Origin: Salana multivorans
GTDB taxonomy: Bacteria; Actinomycetota; Actinomycetes; Actinomycetales; Beutenbergiaceae
NCBI RefSeq assembly: GCF_003751805.1
Contig: NZ_RKHQ01000002.1
Coordinates: forward strand, 62,001-126,000
Direction of reading: 5' to 3'
Length of the DNA: 64,000 nt
In this document: piece by piece, positions 9,700 to 18,051 of the stretch
How positions within the stretch are numbered: position 1 is the first letter of the stretch
Layout: each line of letters opens with the position of its first letter
Translations under genes and position numbers: made by a program
The notes under the pieces: generated by a model
Database searches by the model: none
The model's input: the letters and a program-made list of their open reading frames with translations, nothing else
What the model was told of the DNA's origin: nothing

Positions 9700-9727
9700 C
9701 GTCGAGCGGTCGACCGACCGCTCGACG
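9700..9727. terminator. Bidirectional terminator hairpin
   Basis: A perfect 12 bp stem CGTCGAGCGGTC with a 4 nt loop GACC lies between two convergent genes (ends at 9663 and 9739). No U-run follows, which is common for actinobacterial hairpin terminators. It can serve both strands. Confidence 0.75.
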
Positions 9728-9738
9728 ACGGGATCCGT

Positions 9739-11808
9739 CTAGGCCCGCGCCGGGCCGCGCAGGCGCCAGCGGGTCAGCAGCGCGACGACGCCGGCGCCGC
9801 CGTAGGTGAGCAGCAGCTCCACCAGCGCGAGCCACATGGACCGCTGCGGGCCCCAGACGAGCGCGACGAGCGCGGCCGGCGACGCGACGATCCCCAGCAC
9901 GACGAGGGCGCGCGGCCACGGTCCGATCCAGCGCGTCGCCGCGGCCTCGCCGGGGGCGGCCGTCTCCGTCGCGAGGCGGGGGAGCGGGTCGACGTCCTGG
10001 TCGGCGAGCTCGAGCCCGACCGCGGCGGCGAACCGCTCCAGCCCCGCGAGGTTGCCGTTCGGCGCCCACTCCTGCGCCGGCAGGACGGCCCGCCAGCGCC
10101 ACCGGGCGTCGGCGAGCGCGAAGCCCCAGGTGCCGCCGGTCGAGCGCAGCCGGACGATGCGGACGATGCCGAGGTCACCGTCGGTCGGACCGGGCAGCCG
10201 CGTGCGGTGGCCCGAGCGCGAGCTGAGGACGAGGTCGCCGGCCCGCAGGTCGAGCCGCGGCGCGAAGACGCCGGACCCGGCACGGTAGGTGGCGCGGGCC
10301 TTGGCCGGCACGGCCTGGTCGCGCACCCAGCGCACCGCCCACGACACGTAGGGCTCGAGGAGGCAGCACAGCGCGGCGACGAGCACGAGGAGCTGGACGA
10401 CGTTGCGGCCGCCGCCGGGCCAGATGACGAACGGCGCGACCGCGAGCAGCCACGGCGCGACCGCGCGCAGCGGCGCGAGACCGGGCAGCGCCGGGCCGAG
10501 GTCGAGGTTCCAGAACCGGCGGCGGGCGGCGCGTCGCTTCTGCGCGCGCGGCCGCTTGCCGTCGCCGCGCGGGTACGCCGGGCGGTCGGGGGCCGGACGC
10601 AGGCGACCGAGCGACCCCTCGGCCTCGGGCGGGTGCGCGAGGCCGCGGCGCAGCTCGACGCCGATCGTCGTCGCCCCGCGGGTGAAGCCGATCGCCTCGA
10701 GGGCGAGGATGCCGCGGGCCGCGCCGAGCGGCACGTCCGCGATCGACCCGTCGACCAGCGCCTGGTCGACGACGGTCGTCGGCTGGCTCGCCCAGTCCGC
10801 GACGGTGAGCGAGAGCAGCGAGCGGCCGGCGGTGTCGAGCACGTGGATCGTCCCGAGCTCGTCCTGCTCCGGCGGCGGCACGAGCTGCTCGGTCGGGTCG
10901 AACGCGTCGGTGAGCGCTCCCGTCTCACCGGGGGCGACCCACAGCAGCGAGCCGATCGCCGCGTCCTGACCGACGGAGACGCGGCCGGTCGCCGTCGTCA
11001 CCTCGACGCGCCCGGGGGTGAACCGCACGCGCGCGCGCATGCTCGCGCGCCGGTAGGGGACGGCCCGGCCGAACGCGTACAGCTCGACGTCGCCGCCGAC
11101 GCCTGGTAGCTGCGGCGTGCTCGGCAGGCGCTGCTCGAGGACGTGGGCGACGACGACGTCAGCGACCCGCTCGACGCGGCGCGCCGACGCGGCGAGGCTC
11201 GCGATCTGGGGCAGGACGCTGCGAGCGGCGGCGCCGCGGCGCGGGGCCGCGCCGAGGTCGCGGACCGCCTGGGCGAGCAGCGAGAGCGCGCCGCTCAGGG
11301 TCGAGCGCAGCCCGTAGACCGGTTCGCGCGAGGTGGCGACGGGCTCGCGCAGGTGCGGGGAGTCCGTGAGGTCGGGCAAGCGGTTCAGCTCGACCAGCGC
11401 CGCGTCGTCCGGCGGGGCCGAGAGCTGCGTCTGGGCGAGCATCCGCGAGCCGAGGTCGAGCTGGCGCAGCGCGTACTCGAAGGCCTCGCGCAGGTCGGGG
11501 TCGTCGATCACGGCGTCCACCGCGTCCTCGCACGCGCGGATCGCGGAGTGGACCTGCTGCGTCGCTCCCGTGAGCGGGTCGGTCCCGCGGGCGTAGAGCG
11601 CGGCGACCGGGTTGCGCCCCGACGCGATCGCCGGGGGCACGGCGCGGGCCAGCACGGGTCCGGCGAGCGCGACGCGCGCGGCGAACCGGCTCACCGCGGC
11701 CGGGTTGGACCCGCTGGCTGGCCCGTCGCCGGGCGCGAGGGCCGCGGGGCTCGGCAGACCGGGCGGCGCGACGCCGGGCACGACGGCATGGGAGTATGAC
11801 GCTGTCAC
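9739..11808 (-). CDS. Uncharacterised large membrane protein
   Basis: I do not recognise this 689-residue protein. The N-terminal ~400 residues are soluble and Ala/Arg-rich, with no motif I can name. A basic RKR-rich linker ([14 protein letters not shown]) precedes a hydrophobic pair ([25 protein letters not shown]). A further soluble region with a beta-rich look ([20 protein letters not shown]) follows, then two C-terminal helices ([39 protein letters not shown]). Four membrane segments are therefore likely. The GTG at 11808 is preferred because an upstream ATG at 11874 would run into the -35 box of the divergent rplU promoter. No clear ribosome site is seen. Confidence 0.6.
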   Translation of the reverse strand: MTASYSHAVVPGVAPPGLPSPAALAPGDGPASGSNPAAVSRFAARVALAGPVLARAVPPAIASGRNPVAALYARGTDPLTGATQQVHSAIRACEDAVDAVIDDPDLREAFEYALRQLDLGSRMLAQTQLSAPPDDAALVELNRLPDLTDSPHLREPVATSREPVYGLRSTLSGALSLLAQAVRDLGAAPRRGAAARSVLPQIASLAASARRVERVADVVVAHVLEQRLPSTPQLPGVGGDVELYAFGRAVPYRRASMRARVRFTPGRVEVTTATGRVSVGQDAAIGSLLWVAPGETGALTDAFDPTEQLVPPPEQDELGTIHVLDTAGRSLLSLTVADWASQPTTVVDQALVDGSIADVPLGAARGILALEAIGFTRGATTIGVELRRGLAHPPEAEGSLGRLRPAPDRPAYPRGDGKRPRAQKRRAARRRFWNLDLGPALPGLAPLRAVAPWLLAVAPFVIWPGGGRNVVQLLVLVAALCCLLEPYVSWAVRWVRDQAVPAKARATYRAGSGVFAPRLDLRAGDLVLSSRSGHRTRLPGPTDGDLGIVRIVRLRSTGGTWGFALADARWRWRAVLPAQEWAPNGNLAGLERFAAAVGLELADQDVDPLPRLATETAAPGEAAATRWIGPWPRALVVLGIVASPAALVALVWGPQRSMWLALVELLLTYGGAGVVALLTRWRLRGPARA

Positions 11809-11874
11809 CCGACCGAGGGTAGTACGTGGGGCCTGTCGGCCCGGGTGGGCCGTCGATCGTCCGGTGGCGTCCAT

Positions 11875-11903
11875 TTGACCGGGTGGTCGTGCGCGCGTAC
11901 GCT
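11875..11903 (+). promoter_or_regulatory. Promoter of rplU-rpmA
   Basis: TTGACC at 11875-11880, 17 bp spacing and TACGCT at 11898-11903 form a good housekeeping-sigma promoter. It lies about 120 nt before the rplU start, giving a leader of roughly 115 nt. Confidence 0.65.
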
Positions 11904-12027
11904 AGATCGTCGGCGCACGCACGTCTCGTGTGCCAGGAAAGCCAAGCCGCTGCAGCCAGAGGTGTTGCGTGCCCGGGGAACCCGGAGCGCCAACCCGGCG
12001 CAGCGGTCCGATGAGGAGAGATGCAAC

Positions 12028-12336
12028 GTGGTGTACGCGATCGTGAAGGCCGGCGGCCGTCAGGAGAAGGTGTCCGTCGGTGACATCGTCGTCGTCGACC
12101 GGCTCGCGGGTGAGGCCGGTGACACGGTCGAGCTCACCCCGATCCTCCTCGTCGACGGGGAGAAGGTGACGTCGGCGGCCAAGGATCTCGCGAAGGTCAC
12201 GGTCTCCGCGGAGATCGTCCGGGACGAGAAGGGCCCGAAGATCACCATCCTCAAGTTCAAGAACAAGACCGGCTACCGCAAGCGTCAGGGCCACCGTCAG
12301 CAGCTGACGCGGCTCAAGGTCACCGCGATCGCCTGA
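12028..12336 (+). CDS. rplU: 50S ribosomal protein L21
   Basis: This 102-residue large-subunit ribosomal protein has the family start [18 protein letters not shown] and the C-terminal basic motif [12 protein letters not shown] that contacts 23S rRNA. The first of two adjacent GTG codons (12028) is chosen; GAGGAGAG ends 7 nt upstream. An open frame extends upstream to 11845 but is untranslated leader. Ribosomal protein L27 follows after 34 bp, the invariant bacterial order. Confidence 0.97.
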   Translation: MVYAIVKAGGRQEKVSVGDIVVVDRLAGEAGDTVELTPILLVDGEKVTSAAKDLAKVTVSAEIVRDEKGPKITILKFKNKTGYRKRQGHRQQLTRLKVTAIA

Positions 12337-12370
12337 GCCGCAGGGCTCCCAGAAGAAAGGGGTGTGCGTC

Positions 12371-12628
12371 ATGGCACACAAGAAGGGCGCCAGCTCCTCC
12401 CGCAACGGCCGCGACTCCAACGCCAAGCGTCTGGGTGTCAAGCGCTACGGCGGCCAGGTCGTCAAGGCCGGCGAGATCCTCGTCCGTCAGCGCGGCACGC
12501 ACTTCCACCCGGGTGAGGGTGTCGGCCGCGGTGGCGACGACACGCTCTTCGCCCTGACCGACGGTGCCGTGCAGTTCGGCACGCGTCGCGGGCGTCGGGT
12601 CATCGACGTCGTCGAGGCAGCCGTCTGA
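12371..12628 (+). CDS. rpmA: 50S ribosomal protein L27
   Basis: This 85-residue protein begins [15 protein letters not shown], the N-terminal tail that reaches the peptidyl-transferase centre in L27. [20 protein letters not shown] completes the family match. The mature-type N-terminus follows Met directly, so no Firmicute-type cleavable extension is present. The ATG at 12371 has GAAAGGGG upstream. A hairpin terminator follows at 12645-12674. Confidence 0.97.
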   Translation: MAHKKGASSSRNGRDSNAKRLGVKRYGGQVVKAGEILVRQRGTHFHPGEGVGRGGDDTLFALTDGAVQFGTRRGRRVIDVVEAAV

Positions 12629-12644
12629 CACACGTTCTACCGTG

Positions 12645-12674
12645 AGGGGCGTACCGCATGAGCGGTACGCCCCT
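12645..12674 (+). terminator. Hairpin terminator after rpmA
   Basis: A perfect 13 bp stem AGGGGCGTACCGC closes an ATGA loop, 16 bp after the rpmA stop, followed by TT only. It separates the ribosomal genes from obgE and may act as a partial terminator. Confidence 0.75.
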
Positions 12675-12742
12675 TGCGCATCCCGGGGGCGTGGTCCGTC
12701 GCCCGGTCGGTTTCCCGAAGCTCTGTGAAGGCAGGTGAGGTC

Positions 12743-14257
12743 ATGGCCTCGTTCGTCGACCGCGTCGCACTGCGCGCGATCGGAGGCGACGGCGGTCACG
12801 GCTGCGCCTCCGTGCACCGCGAGAAGTTCAAGCCGCTCGGCGGCCCCGACGGGGCGAACGGCGGTGACGGCGGCGACGTCGTGCTCGTCGTCGACCCCGG
12901 TGTCACCACGCTGCTCGACTACCACCACCGCCCGCACCGGCGCGCCGAGTCCGGCGGCCAGGGCAAGGGCGACATGCGGCACGGGAAGAACGGCCAGAAC
13001 GTCGTGCTGCCCGTCCCCTCCGGCACCGTCGTGCGCGCAAAGGACGGCGAGGTGATCGCCGACCTCGTCGGGGCCGGCGCCGAGTACGTCATCGCCCGCG
13101 GCGGCCGCGGCGGTCTCGGCAACGCCGCGCTCGCCTCGCCCAAGCGCAAGGCCCCCGGGTTCGCGCTGCTGGGCGAGCCGGGCGAGGAGGTCGAGGTCAC
13201 GCTCGAGCTGAAGTCCGTCGCCGACGTCGCGCTCGTCGGGTTCCCGAGCGCCGGCAAGTCCTCGCTCATCGCCGCGATGAGCGCGGCCCGCCCCAAGATC
13301 GCCGACTACCCGTTCACGACGCTGGTCCCCAACCTCGGTGTCGTCCAGGCCGGCCAGGAGCGGTTCACCGTCGCCGACGTGCCCGGCCTCATCCCCGGCG
13401 CGTCGGAGGGACGAGGACTCGGGCTGGAGTTCCTGCGCCACATCGAGCGCTGCGCCGTCATCGTCCACGTCATCGACTGCGCGACGCTGGAGCCGCGGCG
13501 CGACCCGATCACGGACCTCGACACCATCCAGGCCGAGCTGGCCGCCTACGCGCCCGACCTCGACATCGCCGGCGGTCGCGTGCCGATCCTCGACCGGCCC
13601 CAGGTCGTCGTCCTCAACAAGGTCGACGTGCCCGAGGCCGAGGAGCTGGCCGAGTTCGTCCGGCCCGAGATCGAGGCGCGCGGGCTGCCCGTGTTCGCGG
13701 TCTCGACGGTCGCGCGGACCGGCCTGCGCCAGCTCGAGTTCTTCCTCGCCGACCTGGTCGCCAGCGCGCGGGCCGCCGAGCCCGAGCTGCCGCCGGCCCC
13801 GGTCGTCATCACGCCGCGCGCGCACGGCGACGCCGGCTTCACGGTGGCGCGCGTCTCGACCCCCGAGGGCGAGGCGTTCCAGGTCCGCGGCGACAAGCCC
13901 GAGCGGTGGGTCAAGCAGACCGACTTCGCGAACGACGAGGCGGTCGGCTACCTCGCCGACCGGCTCGCGCGGCTCGGCGTCGAGGAGAAGCTCGCGAAGG
14001 CCGGTGCGTTCCCCGGCGACACGGTCGTGATCGGCCCGGTCATGGGCGGCGTCGTCTTCGACTGGGAGCCGACGCTGCAGACCGGCGCCGAGCTGCTCGC
14101 CCCGCGCGGGACGGACATCCGCCTCGAGGACGCCTCGCGCCGCACGACGCGGGACCGCCGCGCCACCCACACCGCGCGGATGGATGCCAAGACCGCCGCG
14201 CGCGAGGAGATGTCGGACGAGCGCGACCGCGGCGTCTGGACCGATCCGGACCTGTGA
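12743..14257 (+). CDS. obgE: GTPase Obg (ribosome assembly, stress control)
   Basis: This 504-residue Obg GTPase acts late in 50S subunit assembly. The glycine-rich Obg fold occupies residues 1-160 ([27 protein letters not shown]). The G domain has P-loop [10 protein letters not shown], switch-II region [11 protein letters not shown] and NKVD ([10 protein letters not shown]). An OCT domain follows ([20 protein letters not shown] onward). The tail of about 60 residues is charged. The ATG at 12743 has AGGTGAGG upstream. An earlier in-frame ATG at 12674 lies inside the terminator hairpin and is rejected. Confidence 0.97.
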   Translation: MASFVDRVALRAIGGDGGHGCASVHREKFKPLGGPDGANGGDGGDVVLVVDPGVTTLLDYHHRPHRRAESGGQGKGDMRHGKNGQNVVLPVPSGTVVRAKDGEVIADLVGAGAEYVIARGGRGGLGNAALASPKRKAPGFALLGEPGEEVEVTLELKSVADVALVGFPSAGKSSLIAAMSAARPKIADYPFTTLVPNLGVVQAGQERFTVADVPGLIPGASEGRGLGLEFLRHIERCAVIVHVIDCATLEPRRDPITDLDTIQAELAAYAPDLDIAGGRVPILDRPQVVVLNKVDVPEAEELAEFVRPEIEARGLPVFAVSTVARTGLRQLEFFLADLVASARAAEPELPPAPVVITPRAHGDAGFTVARVSTPEGEAFQVRGDKPERWVKQTDFANDEAVGYLADRLARLGVEEKLAKAGAFPGDTVVIGPVMGGVVFDWEPTLQTGAELLAPRGTDIRLEDASRRTTRDRRATHTARMDAKTAAREEMSDERDRGVWTDPDL

Positions 14258-14267
14258 GACTGGTGGC

Positions 14268-15434
14268 GTGAGAGCAACCGCCGAGCGCACCCCGCGCGAC
14301 CTCAGCCGCGGGACGGAGCGCACCGTCCTGCGGGCGGCGCAGCGCGTCGTCGTCAAGATCGGCTCGTCCTCGCTGACGCGGGGCGGGGGAGCGCTCGACC
14401 CGGCGGCCGTCGCCGCGGTGGCCGACGCGCTCGCCGCGCGCCGCGAGGCGGGGACGCAGGTCGTCCTCGTGTCCTCCGGGGCGATCGCCGCCGGGATCAC
14501 GCCGCTCGGGCTCGCCGCGCGCCCGCGCGACCTCGCGACGCAGCAGGCGGCCGCGAGCGTCGGCCAGGGCCTCCTCATGGCGCACTACACGCGCGCGTTC
14601 GCCCGGCACGGCCTCACGGTGGCGCAGGTGCTGCTGACCGCGGAGGACGTCGTCCGGCGCGGTCAGTACAAGAACGCCCAGCGCGCGCTGGAGCGGCTCC
14701 TCGCCCTCGGGGTCGTGCCCATCGTCAACGAGAACGACGCGGTCGCCACCGACGAGATCCGGTTCGGTGACAACGACCGCCTCGCCGCGCTCGTCGCGCA
14801 CGTCGTCCAGGCCGACGCGCTCGTCCTGCTCACCGATGTCGACGCGCTCTACGACGGCCACCCGTCGCTGCCGACGTCCAGCAGGATCGGGGTCGTGTCC
14901 TCGGCCGCCGACCTCGAGGGCGTCACCGTGACGGCGCGCGGCAGCGGCGTCGGGACGGGCGGCATGACGACGAAGGTGACGGCGGCGCTGACGGCGACCG
15001 GGGCCGGCATCCCGACGCTGGTCGCCGGGGCGACCGACGTCGCCGACGCGCTCGAGGGGCAGGACGTCGGGACCTGGTTCCAGGCGACCGGTCCTCGGCC
15101 GCGCACGCGGCGCCTGTGGCTGGCGCACGCCGCCCACGCGCAGGGCCGGCTCGTCCTCGACGAGGGGGCCGTGCGCGCGATCACCCACGGGAAGCGCTCG
15201 CTGCTCGCGGCGGGCGTCACGGGCGTCGAGGGGACGTTCGAGGCCGGTGACCCGGTCGAGATCGTCGACCCGGACGGGACCGTCGTCGCGCGGGGGCTCG
15301 TCGCCTACTCGAGCGAGGAGCTGCCGGAGCGGCTCGGGCGCACGTCGGAGCAGCTCCGCGAGCTGTTCGGCACCGGCCACGACCGCGAGGTGGTCAACCG
15401 GGACGACCTCGTCGTGGTGCGTCGCCGGCGCTGA
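14268..15434 (+). CDS. proB: Glutamate 5-kinase
   Basis: This 388-residue enzyme catalyses ATP-dependent phosphorylation of glutamate, the first step of proline synthesis. The amino-acid kinase domain starts RVVVKIGSSSLTRG and contains LVSSGAIAAG, NENDAVATDEIRFGDND and GTGGMTTKVTAA. A C-terminal PUA domain begins near GRLVLDEGAV. The GTG at 14268 lies 10 bp after obgE; obgE-proB adjacency is common in actinobacteria. No proA follows in this window. Confidence 0.96.
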   Translation: MRATAERTPRDLSRGTERTVLRAAQRVVVKIGSSSLTRGGGALDPAAVAAVADALAARREAGTQVVLVSSGAIAAGITPLGLAARPRDLATQQAAASVGQGLLMAHYTRAFARHGLTVAQVLLTAEDVVRRGQYKNAQRALERLLALGVVPIVNENDAVATDEIRFGDNDRLAALVAHVVQADALVLLTDVDALYDGHPSLPTSSRIGVVSSAADLEGVTVTARGSGVGTGGMTTKVTAALTATGAGIPTLVAGATDVADALEGQDVGTWFQATGPRPRTRRLWLAHAAHAQGRLVLDEGAVRAITHGKRSLLAAGVTGVEGTFEAGDPVEIVDPDGTVVARGLVAYSSEELPERLGRTSEQLRELFGTGHDREVVNRDDLVVVRRRR

Positions 15435-15453
15435 GGCCGGGTGACCGGACGGG

Positions 15454-15984
15454 TCAGGACAGGCGGCGGTAGGTCCGGTCGGCGTAGACGAGTCGCGGCG
15501 CCTGCTCGGCCCGGCTCCCGTGGTCGGAGATCGCGGTGACGCCCGCGAGCACGAGGTAGCTCGACCCGGCCGGGATCCGGTCGAGGAGCTCGATCCGCGC
15601 CCAGGCGTCGACGTCGGACAGGAGCGGCTCCCCGGTCGGCAGCCGGTCCCACGCGACGCCGGCGAACCGGTCGATGCCCGGCGTCGCGAACCGCGTCGAC
15701 AGGTCGGCGTGGGCCTCGCCGAGGAAGTGGACGATGCCCGTCGTCGCCTGCTGCAGCGCCGCGAGCGACGACGACGTCTGGGTCACCGAGAACGCGAGGA
15801 TCGGCGGCTCGGCCGAGACCGAGATGACCGACGTGGCCGTGAAACCGACCGGCTCGCCGCCCGGACCCGCGAGCGTCACGATGGCGACGCCGGCGGGGTG
15901 GTGGCGGAACAGGTCCTTGAACGCGCGCGGGGCGACGGCGTCGACGGCGGCCGGTCGACCGACGGGGCTGAGCGAGGTTGGCAC
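15454..15984 (-). CDS. Flavin reductase family protein (FMN reductase partner)
   Basis: This 176-residue protein of the HpaC/flavin reductase fold reduces FMN with NAD(P)H for two-component monooxygenases. The motifs HPAGVAIVTL, GFTATSVISVSAEPPILAFS and FLGEAHADLSTRFA fit the family. It is divergent from the luciferase-like monooxygenase at 16528, so the two probably form one oxygenase system. On the minus strand TACCGT lies 6 nt before the GTG, with GGAG in between, so its transcript is nearly leaderless and does not carry the riboswitch. It ends 20 bp from proB, convergently. Confidence 0.85.
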   Translation of the reverse strand: MPTSLSPVGRPAAVDAVAPRAFKDLFRHHPAGVAIVTLAGPGGEPVGFTATSVISVSAEPPILAFSVTQTSSSLAALQQATTGIVHFLGEAHADLSTRFATPGIDRFAGVAWDRLPTGEPLLSDVDAWARIELLDRIPAGSSYLVLAGVTAISDHGSRAEQAPRLVYADRTYRRLS

Positions 15985-16115
15985 GTCTCCACGGTAACCC
16001 CGCGGCGCCGAGATCGGCGGCGGCAGAACGAACGTCCATCATCTGGACAATGGGTGGGTGTCGTCGAGGTGATGATTTGACACCGGATCGGGGGCCGCCG
16101 TACCGTCGGCACCAC

Positions 16116-16230
16116 GGTCTCGAGCTCCAGCATCAAGCCCCGGCTTGCTGGACGGCAACCCTCCACCTGCGGTGGGGTGCCCCGGGTGACGACCAGGTCC
16201 TGGCTACCTGTCAGGGCAAGCGCTCGTCCG
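16116..16230 (+). ncRNA. SAM-IV riboswitch
   Basis: The sequence reproduces the conserved SAM-IV aptamer core: P1 arms GGTC (16116) and GACC (16191), then CAAGCCCCGGCTTGCTGG, CGGCAACCCTCCAC, GCGGTGGGGTGCCCCGGG, and after P1 a CCTG/CAGG stem followed by GGCAAGCGC, the pseudoknot-forming strand. SAM-IV senses S-adenosylmethionine and is largely confined to Actinomycetales, normally before sulfur and methionine genes. It is read in the direction of the monooxygenase at 16528, about 300 nt downstream. The exact 3' edge is approximate. Confidence 0.9.
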
Positions 16231-16260
16231 CAGCAGCGGAGATACGAGGAACGAACGACG

Positions 16261-16359
16261 ATGGCACCGCGAGTGAACCAGGCCCCGAGCCAGTCCACCG
16301 TCCCGAACGCCACCTCCTCGATGTGTGGCACGCCGATGGCGTGCATGTGTATGCGCTGA
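16261..16359 (+). CDS. Met/Cys-rich leader peptide (32 aa), putative attenuator
   Basis: ATG at 16261, preceded by GAGGA about 10 nt upstream, opens a 32-codon frame whose last part reads SMCGTPMACMCMR before TGA. Four Met and three Cys codons fall in 12 positions, far above expectation in this genome. A 7 bp hairpin (GCACGCC/GGCGTGC, 16328-16344) lies inside this run and another (GCCTCAC/GTGAGGC, 16376-16394) follows the stop. This layout resembles cysteine-responsive leader ORFs known in mycobacteria. That ribosome stalling here controls the downstream gene is an inference. Confidence 0.6.
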   Translation: MAPRVNQAPSQSTVPNATSSMCGTPMACMCMR

Positions 16360-16375
16360 CGGCGGCAGGAACTGC

Positions 16376-16394
16376 GCCTCACCTCGTGTGAGGC
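16376..16394 (+). terminator. Possible attenuator hairpin after the leader ORF
   Basis: GCCTCAC-CTCGT-GTGAGGC forms a 7 bp GC-rich stem starting 17 nt after the leader ORF stop. It has no U-run. Its place between the leader peptide and the monooxygenase makes it the best candidate for a conditional terminator. Confidence 0.4.
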
Positions 16395-16527
16395 TCCTCC
16401 GCTCGGCCCACCCGGCCGGCTTCCCGCCGTCGTGCTCCCGCCCGCTTCCGGGCCCGTCCGCCTCCCGCGGACCAGCACCCCACACACTCGTCGCGGCTCG
16501 TCGCCGCGTGCACCTCAAGGACCTGTC

Positions 16528-17499
16528 ATGACTGCTCCCACGCCCACCACCCGTCTCACGCTCGGTCTCGACCTCACCGGTCTCGGCGCCAAGGCGCCCC
16601 TGCACACCCGCGCCCGGTCCAGCCGAGCGCAGCACGTCTCGCTCGGCGACGTCTCCGACTACCTCCTGCTCGCCGCCGAGGCCGGCATCGACCTCGTCAC
16701 GGTCGGGGAGTCGTTCCGCCTCGACGACGCCGCCCGCCCGGACGCCTGGCTCGACCCGGCCGTCCTGGTCTCCCGGCTGGCCGCCGCCGGCCTGCTGCAC
16801 GGCGCGACGGCGATCGTCCCCGCCCTCCCGGCCGGCCTGCTCGACCCGGTCCGGCTCGCCCGGGCCGTCGCCGGGCTCCAGGTGCGCACGGACGGCCGCG
16901 CCGGCTGGCAGCTGCCCGCCACCGTGACGGCCGGCGGCGTCCACGCCGAGGTCCGCCGGGTCTGGGCCGGCGACCGCGCGCTGGTCACCGCCGGAGCACC
17001 CCTGCTCGTGACGGCCCCGGCCGAGCCGGAGGCCGCCGTCGTCGCCGGGCGGCACAGCGACGTCGTCCGCCTGCGGGTGTCCGACCTCGCGGAGGCCGCC
17101 GCGCGTCGCGAGGCCATCCGCACCGCCGCCGCGGCCGCGGGGCGCAACCCCGACGACGTCCGCGTCGTCGTCGACGTCGTCACGGTCATCGCGCAGGACG
17201 AGCTGAGCGCGCAGTTCCGCGCCGACCTGCTCCGCGACGTCTCCGACGGCGCCAGCGAGGAGGCCGCGACGCTCACGCTGGCCGGGACCGCGCAGACCGT
17301 CGCCGACGCCCTCGAGGAGTGGGCCGGTGTCGTGGACGGGTTCGTGCTCGTCCCCGGCTCGCTGCCGACCGACGCGCTCGCCATCGCGCACGGGCTCGTC
17401 CCCGAGCTGGCGGCCCGCGGGCTCGTGCCCGCCCCGGCGGCTGCGTCCGCGCCGCAGGACGCGGGCGACCTCGTGGACGACCTCGCGTTCGTTCTCTAG
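16528..17499 (+). CDS. Luciferase-like (LLM class) flavin-dependent oxidoreductase
   Basis: This 323-residue protein has the bacterial luciferase-like TIM-barrel pattern: VSDYLLLAAEAGIDLVTVGES near residues 40-60, ARAVAGLQVRTDGRAGWQL near 115, and an AAAGRNPDDVRVVVDV segment near 215. It is shorter than typical 350-450 residue members and lacks a recognisable insertion region. Family members use FMNH2 and O2; with the divergent flavin reductase it probably forms a two-component monooxygenase. The SAM-IV riboswitch upstream argues for an organosulfur substrate such as an alkanesulfonate or sulfone. The substrate is inferred. AAGGA precedes the ATG by 6 nt. Confidence 0.82.
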   Translation: MTAPTPTTRLTLGLDLTGLGAKAPLHTRARSSRAQHVSLGDVSDYLLLAAEAGIDLVTVGESFRLDDAARPDAWLDPAVLVSRLAAAGLLHGATAIVPALPAGLLDPVRLARAVAGLQVRTDGRAGWQLPATVTAGGVHAEVRRVWAGDRALVTAGAPLLVTAPAEPEAAVVAGRHSDVVRLRVSDLAEAAARREAIRTAAAAAGRNPDDVRVVVDVVTVIAQDELSAQFRADLLRDVSDGASEEAATLTLAGTAQTVADALEEWAGVVDGFVLVPGSLPTDALAIAHGLVPELAARGLVPAPAAASAPQDAGDLVDDLAFVL

Positions 17500-17615
17500 G
17501 CGTCGCGCGCTGGGCCGCGCCGAGCGCGCTCGGCGATCGCGCCGCCTGCGGGGCGTCGGCCGAGGGTGCCGCGTTCGCGCGCACCCCGGCCGTCCCGCCG
17601 GACCCGCAGAGTGCA

Positions 17616-17647
17616 GGAAGCCCCGCCACGATCGTGGCGGGGCTTCC
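17616..17647 (+). terminator. Strong palindromic terminator after the monooxygenase
   Basis: A perfect 32 nt palindrome (arms GGAAGCCCCGCCACGA) stands 117 bp after the monooxygenase stop. It folds as a GC-rich hairpin with a short loop and can stop transcription in either direction. Confidence 0.8.
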
Positions 17648-17770
17648 GCGGGAGACCAGCTCCGGCGCTAGCCGGTCTCACCAGCCCGCCGCGACCGGGT
17701 AGGTCAAGCAGCGGGGCTGTCGCGGTGCGTGACCGCCCCTCAAGTCTGCGTCCCGGAACGGGGTCGGAAC

Positions 17771-17786
17771 GGGGACCTTGGTCCCC
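17771..17786. promoter_or_regulatory. DosR-like box upstream of the nadD operon
   Basis: GGGGACCTTGGTCCCC has seven-base arms around TT. Its core GGGAC-N4-GTCCC agrees with DosR/DevR boxes and with the copy upstream of cydA. It lies about 112 bp before the start of the small membrane protein gene. Regulation by a hypoxia or redox response regulator is inferred. Confidence 0.45.
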
Positions 17787-17897
17787 GGTCGCCCTCCGCC
17801 GGGGGAGTGACCTTTCCGACGCGGTTGGCCGCGGGCCGTCGGGACGTGGAACACTGTGAAGGTTGCGGCTGAGACGGGCCGCGAAGAAGGAGACGTG

Positions 17898-18047
17898 ATG
17901 TCGAGCTCGCTGCTGGTCCTCGCAGAGGCTGCCCACGAGGCAACGCGCCCCAGCCCCTGGCTGTACGGAGGGATCGCGTTCGCGATCCTCATGCTCATGC
18001 TGCTCGCCACGTACGCGTTCCGCAGCGTCGGAACGCGCCGGCGCTGA
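17898..18047 (+). CDS. Small conserved membrane protein upstream of nadD
   Basis: This 49-residue protein has one transmembrane helix ([21 protein letters not shown]) and the C-terminus FRSVGTRRR. Small single-helix proteins with an FRSVGTR-type tail occur at this place, just before nadD, in many actinobacteria. Function is unknown. The ATG at 17898 has AAGGAG 6 nt upstream. nadD starts 4 bp after its stop, so coupling is likely. Confidence 0.75.
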   Translation: MSSSLLVLAEAAHEATRPSPWLYGGIAFAILMLMLLATYAFRSVGTRRR

Positions 18048-18051
18048 GGTA

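Larger units (their letters stand above)
15985..16527 (+). promoter_or_regulatory. 543 bp sulfur-control leader between flavin reductase and monooxygenase
   Basis: The region holds, in order: the minus-strand promoter of the flavin reductase, a SAM-IV riboswitch (16116-16230), a 32-codon Met/Cys-rich leader ORF (16261-16359) containing a hairpin, a second hairpin at 16376-16394, a third (GTCCGC/GCGGAC) at 16456-16472, and the Shine-Dalgarno AAGGA at 16517-16521. No other coding sequence is supported. Confidence 0.7.
17500..17897. promoter_or_regulatory. Intergenic region with terminator, DosR-like box and nadD-operon promoter
   Basis: About 400 bp without a supported gene. It holds the strong terminator 17616-17647, a second weaker inverted repeat (GAGACC/GGTCTC, about 17652-17679), the DosR-like palindrome at 17771-17786, a possible -10 (AACACT near 17850) and the Shine-Dalgarno AAGGAG at 17886-17891. 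Confidence 0.45.

Noticed and set aside
11845-12027. 60-codon N-terminal extension of L21
   Set aside because: It would start upstream of the promoter -10 at 11898-11903, and L21 normally begins at VYAIVKAGG.
16116-16230. SAM-I or cobalamin riboswitch as alternative identity
   Set aside because: The core CAAGCCCCGGCTTGCTGG, CGGCAACCC and the trailing GGCAAGCGC strand fit SAM-IV; the K-turn arrangement of SAM-I and the B12 box are absent.
15876-16487. 203-codon minus-strand frame across the flavin reductase start and the riboswitch
   Set aside because: It has no ribosome site or family motif and is antisense to a well-supported aptamer and leader.
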